Source: Glandiceps talaboti (Eukaryota; Hemichordata; Enteropneusta; Spengelidae). Taken from it: DNA of 64,000 nucleotides. Below the pieces are notes generated by a model that saw only the letters and a program-made list of their open reading frames with translations, was not told the DNA's origin and searched no databases. Numbering within the stretch: the stretch's first letter is position 1; every line of letters starts with the position of its first letter. The translations under genes and the position numbers were made by a program. This document shows, piece by piece, positions 12,833 to 25,206 of the stretch. The stretch is taken from positions 18,053,485-18,117,484 of the forward strand of contig NC_135562.1 of the NCBI RefSeq assembly GCF_964340395.1. Reading direction: 5' to 3'.

Positions 12833-14589
12833 CCCCTCCACTGTTGCCTTTGCTGTTCTCGTCTAAAAATTCATCATTTACATTTCACTAGCATTGCACT
12901 GGTGTAGAAATATTATATAACCCTTCCAGTTGTCGACTGTAACAGTGACACATACATGTACTGGTGAGGTGTTTGTAAGTCGCTTGTAGTATTAGCACTC
13001 ATATGCGCTTGATTTGCTACCCCAGTCAGAAAACAAATCTTGAGTGGTGACCAGTCTGTATACAACATTTTAAGATTGGAAGTCATCTCATCTCCATCAT
13101 CGTTTTAAACCTCAGGCCTCGGTACGGCACTGTCCAATATGAGCTCACACCATACTTCGTAGCATCAGCATAGATATGTGCACTTGCCTAGGGAATCGTA
13201 GTTTCAGCATAAATATGTGTGCTGGTTTAGGGAACTGTGATGTCAACAGAAATATGTGCATTGCCTTATAATGAGAATGTTTCATTGCACCAGCAAAAAT
13301 ATCTGCTTTCAGTTAGTTTGCGAGAATTATCTCCATGGATAAACTACATGGGACTCGTTATCTGAACGACATGTATGTCAATAATAATAATTCATATTAA
13401 AGAGACAAAATTATATGGAAATATGAGACTGCCCACTCTGCAGGAAACAAAGTATAAATACTATAATTTGACACTATTTGAACTACAAACAAATTTTTGA
13501 CTTTATTATTGGTATTAGTGACAGTGACGGGTGTCAATTTCTTGTGATATACTTAACTGGTGTCAAAGTTTTCTTTGATTAAGTCTTCGTTATTGTTTTC
13601 TGTATCAATTTCAGAGTTTTAAGCGACATTTTTTTAAGTGATGTCAGGATTGCAGATGAGGATTGGGTATTATTTTTTCAAATGAAGAATGGAGAAAGTT
13701 TAAAGACTTGTATTAACCAAGTTTACTGTGATAGCAACAGTTGTAAATTACTTCAGAGCTAGACAAACTGCTAAAATGATGTTGGTTTGGTGTTTCACTC
13801 AGGTAACATAACATATTTTACACGCTCAGACAACTTCTTATGCAAAACAAACAATTACATACTACCATGCACAGGGGGATGTAGAAGTAGTCAAGTTGAA
13901 ATGTTGATTATCAGTTAGAAAATAAACAATTGCAGCCATTAAAATCCTCAAGTCTTTTAAAACCATTAGAAGCCTGGTTTTACAGCACTGTGAAAGAATA
14001 GCCCAAGTCTATCAGTGTTCAATGTGATTGGGTAAAGGATCCTGCTTTGTTTATTGTGTCTCTTTTAATGTTAGCCTCGAGTTGAAATTTGTCTATCTTT
14101 GTGTCAAAAATGTAATGTTCCATGAGTGGAACACCAAGCCGACATGATTATAGCTGTAATGTCCGATTAATGAAATACCAAGCCGACATGATTTTAGCTG
14201 TAAACTGATAGAAATAGAACTCTTTACTTAGTGTCTTCGTCAAATTGTAACATTGTCAACAAAATGCTTGGCTGGTAATTTAAGAAGACTATTTTAACAT
14301 GTGATAGAAGCTTCTCAATAACTTTTAAAGTAAAGAATTTAGTATTAATTGTATAGGGCCTTAGTTTCGGGAATGACATTATATATATGACTTTAGTATT
14401 AATCATTTGGAGCCTTTATTTAGAAAAAGTCAAAACTCTACAAATAGGGTATACAATGATCACTTCACTTTATTTGTAGGTAAAATTCACCAGACAAATA
14501 AAAAGTTGATTACTTTCATCAACTTTATTTCATGGGATTAATTTTCTGTAAAAATTCACGAACTCTTTTTAAACCATTTTATTTTTCAG

Positions 14590-14724
14590 ACTCCTCTATA
14601 TGTACTTGTGGAACAACAGAAAGTCCTTGATAGCGGCAATGTTAAAGATGAAGTCACACACATCGTGCCAGCTTACAGAGTGGATGCAGTCATGCAAAAG
14701 CTTTCAAAGAAAGCAATTGATTAA
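14590..14724 (+). CDS. Orphan terminal exon on the plus strand, unknown protein
   Basis: Acceptor TATTTTTCAG| is followed by a 44-codon open frame in phase 0 that ends in TAA at 14722-14724. The peptide starts TPLYVLVEQQKVLDSG, continues NVKDEVTHIVPAYR and ends VDAVMQKLSKKAID. Its balanced, charged, helix-friendly composition is unlike the AT-driven junk translation around it, which is why I think it codes or once coded. The other two frames close early. I do not recognise the family and found no convincing upstream plus-strand exon between 12.4 and 14.5 kb, nor an AATAAA close behind the stop. It lies inside intron 3 of the minus-strand gene, on the opposite strand, directly before a diverged tandem repeat. 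It may be a nested gene, a captured exon or a gene relic. Confidence 0.45.
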   Translation, partial: TPLYVLVEQQKVLDSGNVKDEVTHIVPAYRVDAVMQKLSKKAID

Positions 14725-14744
14725 TGTTAACGTTTCTAGTAGAA

Positions 14745-15200
14745 TTGATGAACGCCGATGGAAACCACGTTATTTTCACTTTATTCACTTCAAAACAGAT
14801 CTCTTAAAAACACAATGAAAGACTTCAGAAAGAAACCTTTGAAGTGTTGTTATATTCAACTTACGATTATTAGAGTGTTGAATGCTGAATACTCATAAAC
14901 ATTGCCAGCAGGCTGATGAAAACGGGATTGATTTTTCTTATTCATTTAAAGATCTCTAAAAAAAGTCAAACGCAGTGAAAGAATTGAGAAAGCGCCATTC
15001 AATTTCGCTACATTCAATCGAAGATTAGTATAGAATCTTACGTGTACGCATAATAGACGGCCGATGTGTAACATTTCAAGATGAAGTCGAGAATACTGAT
15101 GAAAACCTGTTGTTTGTTCGTATTCATTTAAACTATATAACTCTCTCTAAGAATGGAAACATGATGAAAGAATTGAGTAAGTATCAACACATTCTACTAA
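14745..15200 (+). repeat. Diverged tandem repeat, about 165-180 bp unit, three copies
   Basis: Each unit has GATGRAAACC, TTATTCATTT, AGATCTCT or a relative, and ATGAAAGAATTGAG. It begins just after the orphan exon stop at 14724. Confidence 0.5.
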
Positions 15201-15704
15201 AAATTAATAATGTTGTATTTATAAAAGTCGGAGTGAAGATTAATACAGCATCATATACATAATAGCGTAAAGATTAATAGAACGCCATATATACAATAGT
15301 TGGTGTGACTTATACATGATGCTTGAACACTGATACTACTTATCTTTACATACGACAGAATCAAACGTCTTGTCCGAGATCTACTTTAATTCAATCTTTA
15401 TGACAAAGGTGAACAGACCGAAGGATTTGATTTTTAGTTCAATGGAGTTGTCGTGACACGTCAATGCAGATATAGCTAACGTGAGCTCTCATCATCATTG
15501 TCGGGAGGATGCAAAGAATTTCTCAATAATTGTTATTTGGTCTGTCGATCAATTGTTGATGCGTGAACACAATTGTCACTTATAGTTTCCATCTTCAGCA
15601 TGACTGAGTCTTGGTATTAAATGTGAGTATTACTTTAATTCCTGTCAAATTGAAACTCCAACAATGTATGAATGAGTGAACAAATTACATGTAAATCTCA
15701 ATGA

Positions 15705-16215
15705 AGTGAGTTTTTTTGTTTCTTTAATTCCTTACTTTTTCGTGCCGTAACTCCTTTTTTTGTTTCATAATTTTTTCTTTCTTTCTTTGTGTCATAATTC
15801 TGTTTTCTTTTCAGTGTTGTAATTCCTCTTTTTTTCTTTTTTTTGGGTCCGTAAATCTTTTTTTTCGTTTCTTGATCTTAATAACTTTTTCATTTTATAA
15901 ATCTGTTTTCATGTTGTAATTCCTTTTAGTGTTGTGATTCCTTTTTTCATTTCTTAATAACTTTTTTCATTTCTTAGATAACTTTTTCACTTAATAAATC
16001 TTTTTTCATGTCGTAATTCCTTTTATTGTATCATGATTCCTTTTTTGTTTCTCAATAACTTTTTCGTTTCTTAAATCCTTTTTCCATCTTCTTTAATTCC
16101 ATTTTGCATGGTGTGATTCCTTATCTTGTTTAATTCCATTTTTCATCTCATAACTTTTCTCATGTCGTAATTTCCTTTTTCCGTTTCTATTCCTTTTTTG
16201 ATGTCGTAACTCCAT
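15705..16215. repeat. T-rich degenerate minisatellite
   Basis: Units of about 20-25 bp such as CCTTTTTTCATTTCTTAATA and GTCGTAATTCCTTTT repeat with heavy variation over 500 bp. Confidence 0.65.
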
Positions 16216-17149
16216 TTGACATCATAATTCTTCTTGAAGTTTCTGAAATCCATGTATATCTACAAGCTGTACATGAATATATTCTTGCAAAACTTCACAC
16301 TTTCACTGATTATAAAAGCATCAAAAATTAATTTTCTTTTTTTTTTGATTTACCAAACATGCATTAATAGTGATGTACAATGTATAAATATTCAAATACT
16401 ATTCCCATAATGCCTCTCACTGCTAGAGCGATGTTTACGTATTTATAATAGTCTGAATGAATTCAAAAGTCAGAAGGAAACTTTGAATTATTTGTGTCAC
16501 CTAGTTCTCAAATTTCAGTAATAAACGGTAATTTTCACTCAGCTATGCGTTTATGGAACTGTTATCATGCAATCAGTGACATGACTTTTTAGCCATCAAT
16601 TTTTGGCCAGCTTGAAAAAACATGGGGTCACAAGAAACATAGAATTAAGTGAGTGCCGCCGTAATAAGATTCAAAGTTGTGACAAGTGACAAGATCTTTA
16701 TGACAGGACTGAGTTATGACTGAATTTGAATAAAAACAAAATTTTGTAATTTTTTTTTACTTTTACACAAAATAACAAAAAGGATAGGTCTAAAGAATAG
16801 ACTTATTTTTTTATTTTTTTTATTTTATTTTATTTATTTTTTATTTTATGTATTTTGAACTGACTAACCCATCATTTGTTAGGTGTTATGATGAGAAAGA
16901 TGGAATTCAATATATCTCCTGGTAACAGTATGCCCCTTTAATTAATTCATTTTTCCTTGACTGAACTTCAAAAAGATATCTGGAAATGAGATATGTATTA
17001 TCTGGCATTTTAGAGAATATTGTTTACACAAGAATAGATCTGTTATGATTTTGACCACACACCATATAATAATATGACAACTGTTTCATTAATCTTGCGT
17101 TGACAGAGTTCAGAGTACACTGTCATTTTCATAATATGAAATTCAACAT

Positions 17150-17292
17150 GATCATGGCATGTGTAGTTCATTTCACGTAGACAAAATGAAACAAGAAACT
17201 GTACTCTTCAATCTTGCTATCTTAAAGTGTAGTTTCCTATTGGTTTCTGTGTGGTTGTATCAAACAGCAATGGTATTGTGAAATTCACTGTA
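17150..17292. mobile_element. MITE family D, half copy in inverted orientation
   Basis: CAATCTTGCTATCTTAAAGT followed by GTATTGTGAAATTCACTGTA is the reverse complement of the left half of 17838-18232. Confidence 0.55.
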
Positions 17293-17837
17293 TCTGGGCA
17301 AAAATTAAAATGATTCATACAGTCCTTCTGACTTTAAATTAACATTTCCACATGGCATCCACACTGTAAATTTAAAGCAGCAAAAACGCGTACACTACAT
17401 TTATATCTTATTTTAATATTTTTATTTTTATTTTTCCTTTTATATATTTTTATTTTATTTCAATTTTCAATTTTTGTTCCTTTTTAATCCGACCAACCCA
17501 TGCATCATTTTAATGGCATTACGATGAGAAACATACATGTAGATAGAATAGTCTTAATGGAGAAATACTAATAACGTTGTGTCTTTGACATTAAACAGAT
17601 GTTTCCTAAATTTAAGAGACTGACAGATCAGTGGTATAATCTCTTCCTACAAGAACACCGCCATGCTAATTGAGAATTATAAATTGGGTTATTTAAATCA
17701 CCATATCATGATTGTGACAGTTGTAAAAATAACCAGATCATATGGAGGTTGGAAACATTAGTTTACTGCGGTATGGCTGGGGAAAAATGATATTAAGAAA
17801 TCTTCAACCCTAATTAGCTGTTTTAATATTGCGTTAA

Positions 17838-18232
17838 TACAGTGAATTTTACAATACCGTGCAGCTCTTCTGCTTGATACTACCACGCAGAAACCAACAA
17901 GAAACTGGACATGCTACACTTTAAGATAGCAAGATTGAATGAGTACGGTTTCTTGTCTAAATGAGATGAACTACACATGCCACCGTGAAGACATCAAATG
18001 ATCACCGCAAAGGACATTTTACGAGACCTTCATTGGGTGTTTGATACTAAGAAAAACATCGGTGCCCGAATGTCTACATGGAGTGCAATATCATACATTT
18101 AATGGTTTATTTCATTTACACTAAATGTAGCAAACTTTGCGATCTTGATATTGAGTGGCATATACTTGTTGGATTCTAGGTGATTCATGTATCAAAGAGA
18201 AAAAACTGCACAGTAATGTGAAATCCACTGTA
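17838..18232. mobile_element. MITE family D (TA-CAGTG ends), complete copy
   Basis: It starts TACAGTGAATTTTACAATAC and ends AATGTGAAATCCACTGTA. CAGTG termini with TA on both sides are typical of Tc1/mariner-derived MITEs. It is 395 bp and non-coding. Confidence 0.65.
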
Positions 18233-18877
18233 ATTGCACTTGGGTAGTGAACAAGAAAAGTCTAAAACAGAGTTCATTGTAATGTTGACTTTTTAAGACG
18301 AAATACACGTATAGCTACAAATGTAAACAAGAAGGAAACACAAGTAAACAATACAACAATCCTCTATACAGTCTTTTCAGAGTTTTAAAGAAATGCTTTT
18401 AATGGTACATCATTTTCAAAACTTTTCAATTTTTTTTTAGATGTCAAGTTGACCCTTACAAAGGTGATTCCGAAATAAACAACAGCCAGGTAACAAAGGA
18501 GACACAAGAATTGACGCAGACTCTGACCTTAGGTGGCTAATAAAAAATAATGCTTCAATCAACAACTTTATCATATGAATAAAACTGATACAATACATTG
18601 TACTTTATATGAGGCATTGAATGTGGCAGTTGGTCTAGATAAATTTGACAAGGATGAAATATGGTAGTGATTAAATTGAGTTGAACACTCAATGAACAAA
18701 CAAGACCATGTACTACACTGCACTACATAATTATACATAGACATTATATACAATATGTCATGCTTTATCACCATGCATTATTTGGTACAAATCAATATAA
18801 ATCAATAATATACTAAATGTTATCACTACATCATATATTATGTTGGATTAGATTTATTCACTATGTTTAGTTTTATG

Positions 18878-18993
18878 TATGTACGTACGTATGTATGTAT
18901 GTATGTATGTATGTATGTATGTATGTATGTATGTATGTATGTATGTATGTATGTATGTATGTATGTATGTATGTATGTATGTATGTATGTATG

Positions 18994-19027
<34 letters not shown>

Positions 19028-19292
19028 TGTATGTATGTATGCATGTATGTATGTATGTATGTATGTATGTATGTCTGTCTGTCTGTCTGTCTGTCTGTAC
19101 ATTGTATGTATGTATGTATGTATGTATGTATGTATGTATGTATGTATGTATGCATGCATATATGTATGTGTATGTGTGTATCAGATGTATGATGTGGGGG
19201 TGTGTGTGTGTATGTATGTATGTATGTATGTATGTATGTATGTATGTATGTATGTACCCGGTATGTACATTTTGTATGTATGTGCATGTATG
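18878..19292. repeat. (GTAT)n array with a (CTGT)n block
   Basis: More than 80 near-perfect GTAT units with a central CTGT block at about 19073-19097. The array ends about 90 bp from exon 3 of the minus-strand gene. The long MYVC- and IHTY-type open frames on both strands are repeat translation only. Confidence 0.95.
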
Positions 19293-19381
19293 TATCCAAA
19301 TCACGAAACTCATCATAGGCAAGAATATCAATAACCAAGATGCTTTGCAGCTGCAATGAATCATGGGAAGTGTCTACTTAC

Positions 19382-19474
19382 CAGGTGATCCATCAATTGA
19401 ATCTCCACTAAGCTGACTACCTCTTGCTGAAGCGTGTATCCGTGACGATCCATTTGACAAGGGTGTCGACTGAC
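19382..19474 (-). CDS. Exon 3 of the unidentified gene (93 bp, phase 1-1, Ser/Gly-rich)
   Basis: This is the clearest exon in the window. Acceptor TTGTTCTACAG| lies at 19475-19485 and donor CACCTG|GTAAGTAG runs from 19381 down. The only open frame starts with two bases completing a Gly codon and reads QSTPLSNGSS, RIHASARGSQ, LSGDSIDGSP. That composition (Ser, Gly, Asn, Asp with isolated Arg) is typical of a disordered, phosphorylatable linker in an intracellular or scaffold-type protein; this is inference, as no domain is present. The phase matches exon 2 upstream and microexon 4 downstream. A 400-bp (GTAT)n array begins about 90 bp into the following intron. The intron between exons 2 and 3 would be 23.6 kb unless I missed exons in it. 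Confidence 0.65.
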
Positions 19475-21219
19475 CTGTAGAACAAAAACACAAGTAGTGT
19501 CCAGTTAACTTTTGAGATGCATTTTAATTGTGGAGTCATGGCAACCAAATGGTTGGTTAGAGTGGCTGACACATTGGTGGGTTTTTCCTGACCACTGCCT
19601 TAAATTTTGCTTCTGACTGGTTTGAAGTCCGTGGGCAAATTAACATCGTCATTGTGCCCAAATCAACTCAGATGTACATGTATATATTGGGGCCTGATGA
19701 TCAATACAGGTTGCTATGCAATGATTTAATATTATAAACATATATAGAGGCATCTGGGGAGTACATACTCCCCAGGGAATTGGGAAACCCAAGCTGGTGT
19801 TGTGCCACTATAGGTCCGTGCCAGAGGGAATAACAGTACTAGTACTTTGATCAGGGTTTGATAGCCCTGTATCAAATGTTGTTATCACAATAATAGTCAC
19901 CACTTGAACACATTTGAAAATATTAAATTCATTTATTATTAATTTTCGTATCTATTTTCAAATTAAAAAAGTGAAATCTGGGGCAAGATATTGACTTACA
20001 TTTAAACACAGTGGTTGGGAAATTTTTGTGAATGTCAAGTTTCACTGACATCAAAAGTGGTTTTTTTCATTAAAGATAATTTTGAAAATCACTAAATATC
20101 TTAATTAAGGTCAGCTAAAATATGAAAAACAATTGATTTCACCAGTATATATCATAGTTTATAGTGTGAACTAACATAAATTTCTTTTTTTTTTTCACTG
20201 TGTCTGAGTTTTTCCAATGTATGTATGTTTACCCATTGGCACAGAAATGATTGGATGCAGTGACAGTGTAGAACATAAAAAATATAACATCATTTATCAT
20301 TTAAGACTATCCCAGCATAAATTTTACAACATACATATCAAATTTAGATTTTGCACACACCCAAACGTACATATATTCAGGGTAGATGTACATTATTGAT
20401 TACTCTGGATTTCAATAATCATGTCATCCCTTTCACATAGTCTATTATATCACTGACTAATTCCGCACATCCTTAGAACTAATATCATCATGTATAACAA
20501 AAGTGAAAGCAACATGCTCCCTGAATACATGCCATCCGTTTTACAAATTCTTTTTAAATCAGTACTACTTATTCTCATTAGACACAATAGTTATCTTTTA
20601 TGCAAAACTTGTAATACGTTTACATCACAGATTTTATTTGTTAACAAAGCACACCTGGTGCTTTTGATTTTCTTGCTTCTCCATCTCACTATCAGCATTG
20701 CCATGGTTACTGTTCCCCGTGTGATTAAAGAATTACAAGGCAGTATTCACAATCAGCGCTACATGATGTGCGCATTTTATTTGTGAATTGGCTCCCTACG
20801 GACGTATTCTATTTTGTAGCTTCAATTGACTTTGTTATCTCGGGTTTTTTTGTTGAATAATGTAAATTAATGAGCATTGCTTCTATCTGTTGAGTTTTGA
20901 CAAATTCAGTTAACAGTCTCGGGACCAACTTATCTGCGACAGCCAACTCGAGCTACGCTCGGCAAATTGAATAAAAAATACTCGACTGATTTACTTAAAT
21001 TTTCATTCAGTGTTATTGCTTAAGTTTAGGAACCCTGGTAGAGAGTTTAAAACTGGAATAGTTTCCAATTTATATTGTCTCATTATTTTGGTGACGAATT
21101 CCAGTATTACAAGACATAATTCTAACCACGATTGTCTAGTTGAATAAGAAATGCACATTACTTCATTGCATGGTTACGTCCTTCAGACAATATTGCTCAT
21201 TAATATAATAATAATAATA

Positions 21220-21790
21220 ATAATATTCAATTAGAACAGCTGTTTTGACTATGTGGGAATTTAGCAGTTAATTTGAACGCCGCCTTCAGTCTAAAACTAA
21301 AATCCTGTGAGGACGCGATGACATCATCACGTTTACATGAACACTGTTGGGGGAAACAAAGATTTCTATGCTAAAGTAACGACTTTGACTATACAAGAAA
21401 GTGAATGCAATCGTAACTCATGTCATATAATAGTCTAGTTCCTATACGATATGAGTTAACACCATCACATCCACTCTCTCGTATAGTCATAGTCATTATT
21501 CTAGCACAAAAATCTGTGCTACCCCCGAGTGTTCATATAAATATTAATTATATGTTAAATTCCCACGATAATCAAAACAGCTGTACTAATTGAATATTTA
21601 TGGACAAATTGTCAGAAGGAAGTAACCAATTACAACTGCCTGGCAATTCTTGATGGATTACTACTGACATGCGCTGTCTACCCTTCGCCCAGCTTGGGGT
21701 TTAGCCAGATTAATGGAAACATTTTTTACTTTAACTATACGAGAGACTGAATGTAATTGTAACTCGTATCGTATAGGAACTAGAGTATAT
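21220..21790. mobile_element. Cluster of overlapping palindromic elements, part related to family E
   Basis: Two inverted pairs interlock. AACAGCTGTTTTGACTATGT near 21237 is the complement of sequence near 21575-21590. The TAGTTCCTATACGATATGAG segment near 21440 is the complement of one at 21750-21785. Between 21500 and 21672 the order CTGTGCTACCCCC, TGTTCATATAAA, GATGGATTACTACTGACATG follows the family E interior. Confidence 0.45.
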
Positions 21791-23268
21791 TTTTACAGGA
21801 CCACACTGTTTTTACAAACTTTTTTGTGCGGTCATTGACAAATTGTAGTTGATTAGCTAGCTATTTCTTCTGTTCACTAATTTAGCATCATAATGTTCTC
21901 AGTATATTGTACGTCATCCTGTATATTATAAATCATACCAAATGATATCAGGCAATCAAGCATAACTCTTGACAAATAGCAGTCCAAAATATTGTAACAC
22001 CACATGTATATCCAAATTCCAACATCTGGTCGACTTAATAACTTATAAGCTGGTACACTATCCAATTAATGAACTAATCTTTGACTTAATTTCCAACAGT
22101 TTCACAGGATAAAACTGAAAGCAGATTTAAGCTTTATATATCGTTTGAAGGTCTTTGCTTATATACAAATGGACTTTATAGGCTTACAATGTATAACATA
22201 GCCATATGGTTCCCAACGATGAAATTTTACGACTTCATAAATTAGAGACGATTAATCCGATTCCTGCATTCATATAACATATTGCTTAGCGATTTTGTCC
22301 CAAAAATCCCCGATTTGTATACATGTATATACTGTTTTATATGTATTTCAAGTTTGCATCCATCTTAAAAAAGACAATCGATGTAAACAGAATCGGTTGG
22401 CATAGAAACCAGACAAATTCCCTCGACTTCTTAACCTACTGATTATTCTAGGTTATTGTAGGTGATATTGATAATATCAAAGGGTATACCTGAGAAGTGT
22501 TTTTGCCAGTAAAAATGAGAACATATCGCTGCAAATATAAACTATGTCAAGCATTTTAGCTACACAATGTAGATTATCATATCCTTGACCTGTGTGGAAG
22601 CTTAGATGCTTCTTGTATGATGCCTAACAATACCATGATGCATTGCAACTGTTAAATGTGTTTAGGGACAGCATAAAATTATCTATTAAAGGGGAACATG
22701 ATCAAGAGTTTATACATTTGTAATTTTAGGTTGGACAGGAGGGGTGGGGGATGTGTAGTGGGCTGTGTAGTGGGATGTACAAGCTATGTAGATTAAGCCC
22801 TTTCTTGCACTTGTTTACTATTAATAGTACGTGTATATTACTAGCTATACATTAATCCATTTACTAAAATTTGAACCTCCCTTTTATTCAGATTATTTTT
22901 CATGGACTGGTGAAAGTCTGAAACATTAAGCGATATCTCCTTTCTAAAACCCAATTCCTATAGGAATGAGCAGATCAATTTAATTTACTTTATCATTTTT
23001 AACACATTAAAGAAAGTCTCGACGGACAGCATTAATGGAAAGTTAGATCCCAAAGGAACACATGAACACCATTCGTCCAAACAATATTCTACCCACCGTG
23101 ACACTTCGTGAGTGTGTTTATACATTTCTATTCAACCTACACACATTTTCATTTGTATAAATAATTTTATTCGACCCAATTGCATTGCCTATTGTTATAT
23201 TTACAGATATACACTTAGTCTAGCTCCGTGACCAAATTTCGTGATCACCACTGTGACAATAAAGTGGC

Positions 23269-23611
23269 CAGATGGATGCGGATTGGGGTATTTATTTTGT
23301 ATATCTAATTTCTAAAACAATTTTATTATGAATTCCTCCTTGAAAAATCAATGTGAAACAACCTATGCCAAGTCCTTGTTTGTATCTCAAAACATTGCAA
23401 AAGATTAATGAATGTGTAAAATGTTATTGTACGTACAACAACAAAACTTTTTACACATTTGTTAGCTTTTTGCAATGTATAATAGTTGAAAACACAGACT
23501 TTGTCGATGTTGTTTCACATTGATTTTTCATGTAGAAAGCCATGGCAGACTTGTTTTGTAAATTAAAAATCCAAAATAAATACCAATCTTCACCAATATG
23601 GTCACTTTAAT
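23269..23611. mobile_element. Foldback MITE family B copy
   Basis: Left end ATAAAGTGGCCAGATGGATG, right end CCAATATGGTCACTTTAAT, with the central hairpin ATTGTACGTACAACAAC. It has the same layout as 51577-51932. Confidence 0.65.
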
Positions 23612-23639
23612 GTAGATTATATGCAATCCTCTGGGACCA

Positions 23640-24070
23640 ATAACCTTGAATATAGGTCCATTTGTTCTAATTCCTCAAAACTTTGTGATACAAAGTATAG
23701 AAGTTTGTCTCAGGTCATTTTGAAATAAAGAAATTTGGAGATCCATGATCATCTCAGTTGTTTTTGACAAAATCACCAATCGGTGGCCATCTTGGATTCT
23801 AAAATGGTTTACTTCTAATCACATTTTGACCTCTATTTCAAAACATTGTACCATGACCCCTAATTTTTTTTCCTTTCTTTGAAGTAAGAATAGGTTGAAT
23901 GTTTCTACGAAAAAGTAACCACAAAATTGCATTTCATGTTAAAGTATTCTTACGTGTCTCAGGTACCAATTACCCTCAAAATCAAGTTGTTGGAATCACT
24001 TCACATCACAGATTGCCACATGAAAATATGTTCCTAGTCCTTTCAAAATAATAAAAGATATTATGGGAGA
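23640..24070 (+). repeat. Dispersed repeat with GGTGGCCATCTTGGATTC, copy 1
   Basis: The block CCAATCGGTGGCCATCTTGG, ATTCTAAAATGG, the ACCATGACCCC stretch and AAAAAGTAACCACAAAA recurs in part at 30050-30310. Non-coding. Confidence 0.4.
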
Positions 24071-25182
24071 CTTTCAAATTTATATTTTTGGTCACCATGG
24101 AAACAGACAGTATTAACAAATATTGTTCACCTGACTTTTATTTATAGTATTTCGAAGTGATTTCAATGCTTTTATAGAAATAATGTATTTCTAGGTTAAA
24201 GACCACAACTTCAGCTGAAGGGTTTGGTTGAAAAAGAGAGCCAAAACTAATCAAATGAGTAGTTTAACCTTAAAACTGGAATGCTAAATTGGGAACTGAG
24301 AGTTAATGTTTCCAATTCTATTCATTTTTTGTTTTAATTTTTAAAAACAATTTTGCTTTGCGACAGGTCATATTGTTGTTCTGCCTGTCATTTTTTGTTG
24401 ACGCCATATTTTCTGAGCAACAATGATGTGTGCATAAACAAAGGTGATGTCACACTGCATGATGTCATGGTTACCTTACATTACATCACAGTTTCACACT
24501 AGACACAATATATAACAATTCATTTTTGATAAGTATCACATTGGAGGAAACAAATATCACATCAAAGAATAGCAATACAACAATTCCTTTACACTGGAGC
24601 AAAGGGATAACAAACATTAGAGAAGCAAACCATTACAGCATGAACTTTCAACACACAAGACAAATACAGCGATTAAAAACCAATTTGTTTAACCCGACAA
24701 TACCTATCAATCCTTAGTAACTAATTCACAACAATGTATCATAGTTACAAAACCCATTTTTACTTCCACTTGTGATGAAACCTTTGATCATCTTGATAAC
24801 GCTACCATGGAAAGTAGGTACTTGACAGCTCTTGAACTCTCTCTGATTCTGTCGTAATTTTTTCCTCTAAAACACACTGTTGTTTACCGTACGTGTCGTG
24901 TCACCTTTCAAATACATGTACACAATATACAACATTGTTATAGATAAACTAAGGTGAGAGTGGTTCTTGTAGTGTTTGGTAACCCTGGTAACAGAGCGTG
25001 GAAATGTGGTAAAATTTGCATAATTGCTGATACCAGCTTTAACCATCTTTATTTGGTAGGGAGCCCTGGTGAACAGAAGTAAAAAATCTAGTAATCTGCA
25101 TAGATTTAAATTTGATATCAGAGAAAGGGGTAAAATATGTATAGGTTTCCATACAGTGTACTGTAATTCATGGGGATGGAGG

Positions 25183-25206
25183 TGAGGGGGGGGGGGGGGG
25201 GGGGGC
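25183..25206. repeat. Poly-G run
   Basis: About 20 consecutive G; a second G run is at about 26256-26272. Confidence 0.9.

Noticed and set aside
18838-19364. Long open frames on both strands rich in Met-Tyr-Val-Cys or Ile-His-Thr-Tyr
   Set aside because: Pure translation of the (GTAT)n array; overlapping frames on both strands are equally open.
20696-20785. Possible terminal exon after a very good pyrimidine tract, ending AMVTVPRVIKELQGS...
   Set aside because: No upstream partner exon, no poly(A) signal, and it overlaps a GCCATGGTTACTG word common in local repeats. Worth an RNA check but not listed.
22489-22527. 39-bp minus-strand exon candidate, phase 1-1
   Set aside because: Splice sites are acceptable, but the peptide (ICSHFYWQKHF) is unlike its neighbours and such short segments arise by chance.
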